Below are positions 25,769 to 36,800 of a stretch of 64,000 nt of DNA, one piece after another. The stretch's first letter is position 1; each line of letters begins with the position of its first letter. The notes beneath the pieces were generated by a model. That model was not told the DNA's origin. It did not search any database and worked only from the letters and a program-made list of their open reading frames with translations. The DNA comes from Gavia stellata (lineage: Eukaryota > Chordata > Aves > Gaviiformes > Gaviidae): positions 11,570,430 through 11,634,429 of the forward strand of contig NC_082595.1 of the NCBI RefSeq assembly GCF_030936135.1, read 5' to 3'. A program made the position numbers and the translations under genes.

Positions 25769-26871
25769 TGTGGCAAGGTTTTGGTAGCAGGGGGGCTGCA
25801 GGGGGGCTACAGGGCTGGCTTCTGTGAGAAGGTGCTAGAAGCTTCCCCTATGTCCAGTTCCCCAATAGAGCCAATGCCAGCCGGCTCCAAGACAAACCTG
25901 CTGCTGCCCAAGGCCGAGCCCATCAGCGATGGTGGTCGCACCTCTGGGATAACAGATTTAAGAAGGGGGGAAAAAAAACCCGGCGCAACTGCAGCTGAAG
26001 AGAGGAGTGAGAATATGTGAGAGGAACAACTCTGCAGACACCAAGGTCAGTGAAGAAGGAGGGGGAGGAGGTGCTCCAGGCACCGGAGCAGAGATTCCCC
26101 TGCAGCCCGTGGTGAAGACCGTGGTGAGGCAGGCTGTCCCCCTGCAGCCCATGGAGGTCCATGGCAGAGCAGATGTCCACCTGCAGCCTGTGGAGGACCC
26201 CACACTGGAGCAGGTGGATGCCCGAAGGAGGCTGTGACCCTGTGGGAAGCCTGCACTGGAGCAAGAGCAAGCTCCTGGCAGGACCTGTGGACCCATGGAG
26301 AGAGAAGAGCCCATGCTTGAGACACTGGCGGGGGGACCCACGCTGGAGCAGTCTGTTCCTGAAGGACTGCACCCTATGGAAAGCACCCATGCTGGAGCAG
26401 TTAATGAAGAACTGTAGCCCATGGGAAGGACTCCCAATGGAGAACTTCGTGGAGAACTGTCTCCTGTGGGAAGGACCACACACTGGAGCAAGAAAAGAGT
26501 GTGAGGAGGAAGGAGAGGCAGAAACATGTGATGAACTGACTGCAACCCCCATACTCCTGTGCCACTCAGGTGGAGAAGGTAGAGAAAATTGAGAGTGAAG
26601 CTGAGCCCATAAAGAAGGGAGGGGTGGGGGGAAGGTGGTTTTAAGATTTTATTTCTCATTTTCCTACTCTGATTTGATTGGTAATAAATTAAAATAATTT
26701 CCCCAAGTTGACTCTGTTTTGCCCGTGATGGTAATGGTGAGGGCTGTCTCTGTCCTTATCTCAACCCATGATCCTTTCATTATATTTTCTCTCCCCTGTC
26801 CAGCTGAGGAAGGGGAGTGATAGAACGGCTTTGGAGGGCACCTGGCATCCAGCCAGCATCAACTCACCACA
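25769..26871 (+). mobile_element. Solo LTR of an avian endogenous retrovirus (fossil)
   Basis: The element is bounded by TGTGG and CCACA, a perfect 5-bp terminal inverted repeat of the TG...CA type. It is about 1.1 kb, G+C-rich in the middle, with degenerate repeats of a CTGCAGCCC-GTGG module and a GGAGCAG module at about 26095-26480. A polyadenylation hexamer sits at 26683-26688 near the 3' end. The sequence resembles an LTR family common in bird genomes (recalled, not searched). No internal region or second LTR adjoins it, so it is a solo LTR. No clear target-site duplication was found. Its closeness to the remembered family pattern suggests moderate to young age. The open frames inside are chance. 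Confidence 0.65.
26683..26688 (+). terminator. AATAAA inside the LTR
   Basis: This hexamer stands about 185 bp before the 3' boundary of the LTR and is the likely polyadenylation signal of the element. It gives the transcription direction as plus. Confidence 0.5.
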
Positions 26872-28264
26872 AGGAGCAAGAAATGTCCCCAACTTTTATG
26901 ATAGGAAAGATATTTTTAAAAGCCAGTTTTGCTATTTTTGTGGCTGCAAAAAACGTGGACACTAGAGGAAGGGTGGCATTTCGTAATGGTGCTTGCTAGG
27001 AAAAGCCACGATCAGCATGTGAGATTCTATTCCCAAATTACTAATTTGAAGGGACAAATACTAGACTCTGCCTGTTTTAGCGCAGTTTGATCTAAGACAA
27101 CAGCAGACTTGAAGCTGTTTTAACTACCGCTTTAGATTAGACACAGAGCAAAACCTTCTCATGTCACAACTTCCTGGGTAAATGACTTTCCCTTGGACTT
27201 GCTGTATTTCCAGTGCTCCCTGGAATAACAGATAGATAGTAATTAATTTCCTGGCACATGAAATGCAGAGACTGGCAGGAAAGGCTTCTAAAGCAAGAAG
27301 CTTGCTGTATAGTCATATTAAAGCTAACATGACAATTAAGCTGTGGTGGTGGTATGATTAAGACTACCTGTAGAAACCAAAATTGAAGTAACATTCCAGG
27401 CATGGCTGATAAACCCTGCCATGTATAAGAAAGGGAAATAGATGCTCTAGAGCGTGTTGATGAAATACTGAGAATAAATTTGGACTGCATCTTTAAATAT
27501 CTTACTAAATGATACAGAAATTACTGTTCACAAATATTTTTTGTACTGAAAGATATGGTCATATGGCAAATGAACCCTGGGTATCTTGGAAACGCAGGGT
27601 AATTTAGACTGTTCTTAAAATATCTTTAATCCGTAAGTAACAGGATTCTGCCACAACTGCCTTTGAGCGGAGCCTTCCTGACAATTTTTAAATGGTTAAA
27701 TGGCTCAAAGAAAAGTAACTTAAGTGAATGCTTTGGATTTAGTTTTAGATTATTCTACAAACCTGAAAATTTTACAAACAGCTGTTATATATTATTTACA
27801 TAATATATTGGTCTGTGTATTTTTTGACACCTAAAGTAGGCTGGCAGCTGTCAGTCACAAGGTATTTGTGGAAGGAAATACACCTCCAGCTTACCTAGCT
27901 GGAGGTGTAACCAAAGATTTTAAAGATTGAATGGACTCGAAAACTTGTCTATCTTCAGTGCCAATATTTAGCACAGCTCCTATTTAGATTGAGACAGTCT
28001 AACCACCGATGGAATTAAGAAGTTTCACTGTCGTATCTGGCAACTGCTTTCATGATACTTTTCTTAGTATTTGCTACCACCCTGTGAGTTTCTGTTAACA
28101 GCTTTATATGGCATCTATTTTTTACGACCCTTGGGAAAGTATTTTCTCATACTGGCAGATAATGCTAGACATCTACCTGTACAAGCTTGAGGATAGTCAT
28201 AAAGCAGTCTTCTAACAGTGAGGAACTGTGCTCAGAAAAGCACCATTTTCTTTCTGTTAATACA
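26872..28264. other. Intergenic between LTR and CR1
   Basis: No gene recognised. It contains a clear hairpin at 27879-27909, listed separately. Confidence 0.5.
27879..27909. repeat. Short perfect inverted repeat (13-bp arms, 5-nt loop)
   Basis: TACACCTCCAGCT at 27879-27891 pairs perfectly with 27897-27909 around a 5-nt loop. It could be a remnant of a short inverted-repeat element or a structured RNA. Nothing else identifies it. Confidence 0.7.
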
Positions 28265-28269
28265 GACAA

Positions 28270-30012
28270 CAAAAAAAAGGGACAACAAAAAAAAGCTTCT
28301 ATAAATACATTAACAACAAAAAGAGGGCCAAGGAGAATCTCCATCCTCTACTGGATGCGGCGGGGAACATTGTCACGAAGGATGAGGAAAAGGCTGAGGT
28401 ACTTAATGCCTTCTTTGCCTCAGTCTTTAACAGCCACACCGGGTATCCTCAGGGTATCCGTCCCCCTGAGCTGGATGACAGGGATGGAGGGCAAAATAGG
28501 CTCCCCATGATCCAGGAGGAAGCAGTTAACGACCTGCTATGCCACCTGGACACTCATAAGTCTATGGGGCCTGATGGCATCCACCCAAGGGTGCTGAGGG
28601 AGCTGGCGGAGGAGCTTGCCAAGCCGCTCTCCATCATTTATCAACAGTCCTGGTCAACGGGGGAGGTCCCGGATGACTGGAGGCTTGCCAACGTGACGCC
28701 CATCTACAAGAAGGGTCGGAAGGATGATCCGGGGAACTACAGGCCTGTCAGCCTGACCTCGGTGCCGGGGAAGGTTATGGAGAGGCTCATCTTGAGGGCG
28801 CTCACGGGACACGTGCAGGATACCCAAGGGATCAGGCCAAGCCAGCACGGGTTCATGAAAGGCAGGTCCTGCTTGACCAACCTGATCTCCTTCTATGACC
28901 AGGTGACCCGCCTAGTGGATGAGGGGAAGGCTGTTGATGTTGTCTACCTGGACTTCAGCAAAGCCTTTGACACTGTTCCCCACAGTATTCTCCTAGAGAA
29001 GCTGGCGGCCTGTGGTTTAGACAGGTACACTCTTCGCTGGGTAAAAAACTGGCTGGACGGCCGAGCCCAGAGGGTTGTGGTGAATGGGGTGAAATCCAGC
29101 TGGCGGCCGGTCACAAGCGGAGTCCCCCAGGGCTCAGTTTTGGGACCGGTCTTGTTTAATGTCTTCATTGATGATCTGGATGAGGGGATAGAGTGCTCCC
29201 TCAGCAAGTTTGCAGACGACACCAAGTTGGGAGGGAGTGTTGATCTGCTTGAGGGTAGGAAGGCTCTGCAGAGGGATCTGGACAGGCTGGATCGATGGGC
29301 TGAGGCCAACCGGATGAAGTTCAATAAGGCCAAGTGCCGGGTTCTACACTTTGGCCACAACAACCCCAGGCAACGCTACAGGCTTGGGGACGAGTGGCTG
29401 GAAAGTTCCCCTGCAGAAAAGGACCTGGGGGTGTTGATCGACAGCCGGCTGAATATGAGCCAGCAGTGTGCCCAGGTGGCCAAGAAGGCCAACGGCATCC
29501 TGGCTTGTATCAGAAATGGTGTGGCCAGCAGGAGCAGGGAGGTGATTGTGCCCCTGTACTCGGCTCTGGTGAGGCCGTACCTTGAATACTGTGTTCAGTT
29601 TTGGGCCCCTCACTACAAGAAGGACATTGAGGTGCTGGAGCGTGTCCAGAGAAGGGCGACGAAGCTGGTGAGGGGTCTGGAACACAAGTCTTATGAGGAG
29701 CGGCTGAGGGAGCTGGGGTTGTTTAGCCTGGAGAAGAGGAGGCTGAGGGGAGACCTTATCGCTCTCTACAACTACCTGAAAGGGGGTTGCAGAGAGGTGG
29801 GTGTTGGTCTCTTCTCCCAAGTGACTAGTGACAGGACTAGAGGAAATGGCCTCAAGTTGCGACAGGGGAGGTTCAGGCTAGACATTAGGAAAAAGTTCTT
29901 TACTGAGAGAGTGGTGAAACACTGGAATAGGCTGCCCAGGGAGGTGGTAGAGTCACCCTCCCTGGAGGTATTCAAGGAGCGTGTGGATGTGGCATTGTGG
30001 GATGTAGCTTGA
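28270..30012 (+). CDS. CR1 ORF2 fragment: reverse transcriptase
   Basis: The frame is open from the truncated 5' end (reading [20 protein letters not shown]) to a TGA at 30010-30012. From the ATG at 28507 it has 501 codons. Reverse-transcriptase landmarks, numbered from that Met: [11 protein letters not shown] (147-157), [12 protein letters not shown] (206-217), catalytic FADD (235-238, bases 29209-29220). The C-terminal part reads [19 protein letters not shown]. The apurinic endonuclease domain is missing, so this copy cannot move by itself. A shorter overlapping frame starting at 28187 is not real. Confidence 0.95.
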   Translation, partial: QKKGTTKKSFYKYINNKKRAKENLHPLLDAAGNIVTKDEEKAEVLNAFFASVFNSHTGYPQGIRPPELDDRDGGQNRLPMIQEEAVNDLLCHLDTHKSMGPDGIHPRVLRELAEELAKPLSIIYQQSWSTGEVPDDWRLANVTPIYKKGRKDDPGNYRPVSLTSVPGKVMERLILRALTGHVQDTQGIRPSQHGFMKGRSCLTNLISFYDQVTRLVDEGKAVDVVYLDFSKAFDTVPHSILLEKLAACGLDRYTLRWVKNWLDGRAQRVVVNGVKSSWRPVTSGVPQGSVLGPVLFNVFIDDLDEGIECSLSKFADDTKLGGSVDLLEGRKALQRDLDRLDRWAEANRMKFNKAKCRVLHFGHNNPRQRYRLGDEWLESSPAEKDLGVLIDSRLNMSQQCAQVAKKANGILACIRNGVASRSREVIVPLYSALVRPYLEYCVQFWAPHYKKDIEVLERVQRRATKLVRGLEHKSYEERLRELGLFSLEKRRLRGDLIALYNYLKGGCREVGVGLFSQVTSDRTRGNGLKLRQGRFRLDIRKKFFTERVVKHWNRLPREVVESPSLEVFKERVDVALWDVA

Positions 30013-30170
30013 TGGACATGGTGCTGTGTGGTGTTGGGTGGGTTGTGGCTTGTTATTGTTGTTGTGTGGCGTGGGTTTTGTGTGTTTTTTTTTTTTTGTG
30101 GGTTTTTTGGTGTTGTGTTTTGTTTTGTTTTGTTTTTTGCTGTTTTGGTTTTGTTTTTTTTTTTTTCCAG
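30013..30170 (+). repeat. G/T-rich low-complexity expansion in the CR1 3'UTR
   Basis: Between the ORF2 stop and the conserved 3' hairpin lies about 150 bp made almost only of G and T, with TTTTG units and two T runs. The usual spacer here in avian CR1 copies is, as I recall, much shorter. Confidence 0.85.
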
Positions 30171-30230
30171 GTTGGACTCGATGATCTTACAGGTCTTTTC
30201 CAACCGTACTGATTCTGTGATTCTGTGAAA
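30171..30230 (+). other. CR1 3' terminal hairpin and octamer repeats
   Basis: The CR1 3' end, recognised by the element's own reverse transcriptase, is intact: GGTTGGACTCGATGATCTTA with a matching TTTTCCAACC arm, followed by about two and a half GATTCTGT units. Confidence 0.9.
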
Positions 30231-33200
30231 TAATTTGGGTTGTCTGCCTTAGCCTTTAAATAAGGGGAAACTTTACCAAATATTTGCTCATCGGTCTGTG
30301 TTCTTGACTTTTCAGTTCTTTTCTATTAAAGATGTTCTGAAGTGCTCAGTGAGAGTATACCAGCAGGCTAGAACTGAATACAGCTACATGCAAAGGGGTA
30401 GAAGGAGCTTGATAGGATTCCAGACTAGAGGTGTCTATCCTTGAATGCCACACAAAGATTACAGGGAAACCTGAATTGGGGGGAGGGAAAGCAAAGGTAA
30501 TTAGGTTGAAAGTTTATTGTTGCCTAAGTTCATATATAGTAAAACTCCATCTAGAAAGACAGAGCACTAGCTTAACAAAGCATTCTAAAATCTCCTCTGA
30601 ACGACTGACTTGGGTTAACCTTGTCTGCTAGACGGGACTAATGAACTATCAGCCAGGGGTGAGAGCAGCAGTATTAAGAATCTGTGTCCTGATTATAGGG
30701 TGAGACTGCAGGCTACTGGATATTGAAAGTCAAGCTTTGCTACTGCATGCTGTCAAGTCTTTCAATCCATCTTTCCTTTACAAAAAAGGCAGTGATCTTG
30801 AACTGATCCTAAGGATTTGATTTAGTTCAGTTCCATGTCTGAAAACCTCTCCCTCTTTCCTTAAGGGGGAAGTGCTAGTTTACACATACAGTGATACTGA
30901 CAGTGGTTTGACTCTTGCAGATTCAAACTGGAGTTCTAGGTAGGTAGGAACAGTTTGCTGTGATGCAGAGAACCCCCCATGTGGCATGTTGCCTTTATTT
31001 CAGGGCATGAAATTGGCGATTCTGGCAACTTTGCTGTATGAATGCAAAAATGGGCACTTCAGAGAGGTATCATTTAAGCTTTGGATGTCTTACTTGTAAG
31101 ACCACAATACAGCATGCTCAAATACTGATGTTTATAAATGGTATGAAGCATGGCATTTTTATTAACTTCCTCTAAAATTCAACTAAAAATTTTCTGATTG
31201 AAAATGAGATGGTCAGTAGATAGAAAGATGACTTGAGACAAGATCTAAAGCAATGATTGGAGTGTTGCTGTTGGCACTTGCTAAGAAAGGTGGCAGAAAG
31301 CAAAACTGCAGAGACATGTGGTAAAAGAATGGGAAAAAAAGTAAAGAATGGAAATAGTTTATCCAACAAAATAGTTTACCCGAAGTTTTGTTAAGTGAGG
31401 ATCAGGAACATGCTGTGAAAGTCAGAAGCCACATTAGTGGATGGAAAAAGATGATCAGAGTGTATTGCACAATTCCGGTGTTATGCAAATACGTAACTAG
31501 AGATAAAGACAAGGATGCTGTTATGCCTTAGGAAACCCCTAAACGTGAAGGGGAGGATAGAGGAAGCAGGGAAGGATCACAATTTTAAAAGGGATCAAGT
31601 TTCATACAGGGAAAAATACAGATGAGAAGTGTAGCCTACTGAGGTTAGTAGACAGCAGTGCTAGTAAATATTGGTCTGTAACAGTCAGACTCTGCATAGG
31701 TCATTCTGCTTTTCTGGGGTGGAGATGATCTGTGATGGCAGTTAGCTATGGCTCTGTCAACATAGTTAAGGTCCAGAGATCACTTTGTATGTTGGGGAAA
31801 GCCAGTGTACATTTAATGAGGCTTGAAGCAAGAAATTCGCTTAATATACCTTTCTCAAGATCAAGTATCCCTTCTGCCAGGGGGTTGCTTACATGGGTTA
31901 ATACTTTCTGCATCTGTCTCCTAAGTCCGTTCCTATTTAGGTCTGATAACTACAAACTCTGAGCCAACTGAAAAGCCATGCTGACTGGCCATTTAGCCAA
32001 AAACTGCAGGCTGAGAGTGGAACACCAAAAGACAATGAAAGACAACCCCTTCATCTTACCATGCATCAAACCAAGATGTGGAAAGACTTAGGATTGAGCA
32101 CAGTCACATTTTGATACTACATACAGCTTGAAGTTGGCAGGTGGCTTATGCAAAACTAAGGCATGGAAGCATGGCAAATTTGAAGAAAATGTAATACAGA
32201 CTTGAAAGAAGCTGTTCCTCTGAAGCATCAGCTTTATTTAACCAGGTCAGCTCACAGTTTCTTCCTTCACGTTATATAGCGTCTGACATGACTTTTAAGA
32301 AATGCTATTATGACTGAATACTAGGAATGAGAGAAAGGAAGAATAGCTTGAAATTGAGGAAAGCAAACACCTTGAAGGGAGAACTAGGCAGTGTATCTTC
32401 CCATAAGGGCTTTGATTAACTTCCCCCTTTTTTTTTTTTGAGACATATTGTAGAAGATGCACAGGCAGCGTCCTTTCTATCATGAGCGATACCAGCTATA
32501 TTGACTGTCTTGAAATATCTCTCCTAAAACAGCTTTGGGCCTCCCTACAGCTAGAAAATGCAGACAGTCTTCAAGCACAAGCTTGGTTTCCTGTCTTTCA
32601 GCTCTTCCCCATTAAGATTGTCCATTTCTGTCTGATAATAAACACTGGGCTTCTCTTCTTTTGTGATTGTATAAAGCTTTGAGTGCTCTTGATAAGTATG
32701 ATCCAGCCTCTCTGGTTGTCTTGTCCCGTGACCCAGCTGGCTATTCTGTAAATTCGTTTCATAGCAGTCAAATCAAAGCCACTCCCACAGATTCCTGCAG
32801 CTATGTCCTTCTTGCTAACCTAGTAAAGGTAGAAGTGCTTAATGCAATCTGAAGGTAAAGTCAATGATGGTTTTGCACCTAGTATTATCTCCTTTGATTC
32901 ACTGTGAACTAACCTTCAAAGCAGTTGAGCACTCTTTTGCTATTTGTATTGTTTTTCCCTCTAAGCATAAACAGTGTCCCGCTAGACTGAGTTTACAGAA
33001 TAACCAACCCAGCCAGTTTAGAAAAAGGCTATGCCTTTCCCTGTAGTGAACTGAATCACTTAATGCATTGTTTGTCCTAACCACAATGTCATTTTCTAGT
33101 ATCCATTTGCTTTGCAACATGGTTCTACAAGCACTTCATTTAAGTTAGAGACATAAGCCTGTGGAAGTCTCACATTTGTACTGCAATCACTGTATTCTTC

Positions 33201-33670
33201 TGTTAGCAAGCAGTTACTAAGACTGGAAATGAGGCTATTGGAACCATAAGAGCCTAGAGAAGTCCAAGATTGTGGTTTTTGACTTACTACAAGTTAATAT
33301 GTAAGCTGTATGTACACCTGGGATTCAGTTACTTCAAAGGAGCTATAGCAAAAAATGTGTAACAATCTGGCATCCATAACATTAAACATTACACAAATGT
33401 GAAGTGGATTTTGCAAGTATTTCAGAATTCAGAAGCCATTTAGTATCAAAAAGAGATTGAGAATTTTCAAATATATACACACACTTACAAATATATATAA
33501 ATAAAAATAAATTTTACTTTTCTACCAACATATAGATGACCACAGTTCTTGATCACAGAGTACAGTCAAACTTCTTCACTTTATAGGTGTTCAGTCGACA
33601 CATACTGGAGTTATGATCAAGAGTAACTCGATGAAACAACAGTTTATGTAATTAACTTTATAAGAAAACT
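30231..33670. other. AT-rich intergenic stretch downstream of MRPS10
   Basis: No gene or recognisable repeat was found. A T run occurs near 32428, and an AT-rich tract with TATATA and AATAAA-like words at about 33470-33520. Confidence 0.5.
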
Positions 33671-33676
33671 TTTATT
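33671..33676 (-). terminator. AATAAA polyadenylation signal of MRPS10
   Basis: The first AATAAA past the stop lies 80 nt downstream, giving a very short 3'UTR, which is common for ribosomal protein genes. Confidence 0.75.
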
Positions 33677-33755
33677 TAACAGTAGACTGTCTCAGTAAAT
33701 TAGGTTGATAAGAGCAACTGATTTCAGCACTAATGAAGCCAAGTACCTGGTGAGT

Positions 33756-33842
33756 TCATGACTTAACTTCAGTTTCTTCTACTTGAGGTAGTGTATCCCA
33801 AACTGGTTCCTGAATGTGTTCGGGTATTTTCTCTATTTTAGT
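33756..33842 (-). CDS. MRPS10: MRPS10 exon 7 and stop
   Basis: It encodes [20 protein letters not shown] and VEETEVKS, ending in TGA at 33758-33756. The human C-terminus has EQLPEHIKEPIWETLSEE. Confidence 0.96.
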   Translation of the reverse strand, partial: TKIEKIPEHIQEPVWDTLPQVEETEVKS

Positions 33843-36800
33843 CTAAAAGGAAAGTAAAGCAATCATTTATCATGCCAACTAGTTAACATCTAACTACCTT
33901 GCTTTATTTAGTCTGGTTTGAGATATTTATCAGATTAAAAATGCCACCTAGTGGCGTTTTCAAGCAATACAGCCTCTTATTTGGAAAAGTGTTCCTTCCA
34001 AACTACACGTTATTTCCTCTGCTGACTTTCTAAAGACTTCAGTAGTTATTGGTACTTGCACTAGGACTTAATCTCATAACAGTTAATAATGTGAGATGGA
34101 AACTTACCTTTTTTACTTCCATGGCAACCCCTTCGGGTAAGTTTCGTTGAACATACTCCAAGTAAACTGCAGCAGTACTGCCTGTTAGGTATTTCAACTA
34201 AAACAGAAGTAATGTTTTTTTAATGAACTACTATTATTAATACTTCAAAAAGAATACAAAAAAAATTTAGTTTGCCCTAGCTTCTCTAGTTCTTGCTATG
34301 GATCAAACATCTTACAGGAAGGCAGCTTCCGTAATATTGAACGGAGGCAGTTGAGCTGTACGCAACTCGCACGCAAGGATAAAACAGTTATTTCACTCCA
34401 CAGAACTGTGCATACTGCCTGTGATAACGTGCATGGATTATGATGGAAGTGGCAGATCTTAACACTGCAAGTATCAGATGAAATTAATTACAGGTTATGC
34501 AAGAATGACCAGCTTTTGCATACTCTCAAAGTTCAAGCTTATTATAAATCCTGCAACTCCAGAATTCCATTGAATTCTTGATTTTCTAGCTTTTCCTGGA
34601 TGGCAAAAATAGTGCTTATGGTCTGTGAGCAGCCATTTGTACTGCACTAATGTCTGAGGACTTAAAGCAAAGTCCCATTTTGCTAAGCACTGTGCAAATA
34701 TACAGTAAGACACCCAGGAGCCACAAAATGCTGGCAGTAAACCTTTCTTCTAAGAAAGTCAACCACAGTTGCATTCTAAACCATACAGAAGTCATCAGCC
34801 ACAGAGCTCGTGGTTTGTATATACTTCCTTTCTTGTATTTCCCCCACGCAGTTTTAGTTTGCCACATGACGTTGCATAGGGCAAAAGTATGTGTGTTCAA
34901 AAACATCAAACTCACAAACAGAACCCTGAGTGACTGGTAATAGCAATGATTTAACTGTATCTTCTTCCCTTCCTAAGAAAGCTCCTGTCTCACTGATTCT
35001 TGGAAACCAAAAGCATAAAACATATAAAGATAACCCTCAATTCTACTGTATTTTTTACTCATTCCTTCAGCTGTTAAGATAATGGTCAAAATCAGCCTTT
35101 TAATCCAAAAATTATGTAGGGTGTACATTCAGAATAACTTGTGTTACCTCTGATGTACCTAGGTGAGCTGTTTTCTGCTATTCCCTGCACTCTCCTCCCC
35201 AACCCAAGTAAACAGGAAGTTTGTGTTCACTCCTGAACTAACATCTATTACCATCTTTGAATTGTGCACCTAGAACATACTTTTTTTTTCTTCATCTTTC
35301 TTACCTCCAAACACATATAATGTGTTCTCATTTCATACTGAACTCTGTGCTTCTTGTAAATGTGTACAGATTTTAAAAGCGTCAATCGTTCTATCTTCTT
35401 TGGAGGTTTATGTCTGAACAAAGCACAAAAAGAAAATTTCATTTTATGGGAAGGATGCTAATACAAATTATCTGAAAGATTATGCTAAAATCCCTGTTCT
35501 TATTTGACATTTAGAAGATCTACAAGGAAGTATTAAACACTGGTAGAGTTTATTATTAACCCACATGGGCATGCTTAATACCCAGGTATTAACCAGCATT
35601 AGCTCAGGGAAGCTAGAGCACCGACAACTGGTTTTAAGAATACTGTCAATATCCTTCAAGCAGTTAAAATGCACTTCTTCTATGACAGTGCTGAGTGTAG
35701 AACTGCTGCTGCTTTCTCATTGCTGTGCTTACTTTTAAGAAGTGTTAGATTTATAATCTGAGAAAAAATGTTAGATTACACCTGTTGTTTCTTCCAAAAA
35801 AAAGAAAATGCTTCTAAGCACAGAACATGAATTACAGTAGATAACATAAGAAGCATCTGACACCACATCACCACTACAGATCAGTTACTTACACTTTTTC
35901 AACAGAGATGCCAAGTTCTTTAGCTGCAAGCACTGCAAAATATTCATAGCTGTCCAACACAGCTTTATCATGGCCTTTAACTAAAAGGGACAATCTCTTA
36001 TACAGTGTTTCTGGCTCATCTGAAATAGACACCTGCATTTTTAAAGAAAGGACAAGAGTTACTACTCCATATTCTCCTTAATTAATGCATGCACTGCACT
36101 ATTTTCTTAGCCTGTGTGCCCCATTTGTAGAAGAGGAAAAAAAAAACCCCACACACTGTTAGCTGCTTATTTTAGTTTATCTGCAAGAGGCTGACAGTAT
36201 TACCTTGATTGACAGTTCTCACTTCTATCAGGGAAGGCAAAAGTGTGAAGAAATACCTAACTTCTGAACATTTAGGTAAAATTTCTCGATCAGAAAAGGG
36301 AATGCCAGATAAATATAAGGAGGACAACACTAGCAATGGCAAGAATGAAACTCATTGTTAAAGCAAGTCTGGAGAAGCAATGTTTGTATTTTAAACAGTG
36401 GTGTGAGAATACCTGTAATTCTCAGACTTCGCTTGGGTATGGACAGTAATTAGAGCATTATGGACAGTAACCAGAATTCTCAGTCGACTAAATCAGTTAT
36501 AAGGCTACTTTAAACACAGTAGGCTACCCCAGGCATATTATCTCTTCTGTTTGTCCAGGTACAAGTTTATGATTTTCAGTTACAAATTTATGACTTTCAG
36601 TTAGAGCTTCAATTTCTGATGGCCTGGGCTCACTGATCATCTGAAAAGCTTTGATGTGTCCAGGAAGCACGGACTTTCCCACAGGTTTACTCCCAGACAG
36701 TTTAGCGCAATAAATCCAGCATGTACCAGACATGGCAAGAAGGCTGGGTATGCACTGTGGATCTAATACTGCCTATAAGATTTTGGGTTGCTTGCATGTA

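Larger units (their letters stand above)
28265..30230 (+). mobile_element. CR1 LINE, 5'-truncated, young
   Basis: This is a non-LTR retrotransposon of the chicken-repeat-1 class. It starts inside the region between endonuclease and reverse transcriptase, runs through the complete reverse transcriptase and C-terminal part of ORF2, and ends with the conserved CR1 3' end (GGTTGGACTCGATGATCTTA, then the short GATTCTGT repeats at 30208-30229). Loss of the 5' part is the normal outcome of incomplete target-primed reverse transcription. The long open frame with no visible stop or frameshift suggests a recent insertion. CR1 is the dominant LINE of birds. Confidence 0.97.

Noticed and set aside
25923-26659. 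Minus-strand open frames of 209 and 233 codons
   Set aside because: They read the antisense of the LTR repeat modules and have no retroviral or host domain.
28187-28510. Plus-strand open frame of 107 codons before the CR1 reverse transcriptase
   Set aside because: It lies in another frame from CR1 ORF2, and the true ORF2 frame is open through the same bases.
28944-29820. Minus-strand open frames of 139 and 158 codons inside CR1
   Set aside because: They are antisense shadows of the GC-rich reverse-transcriptase frame.
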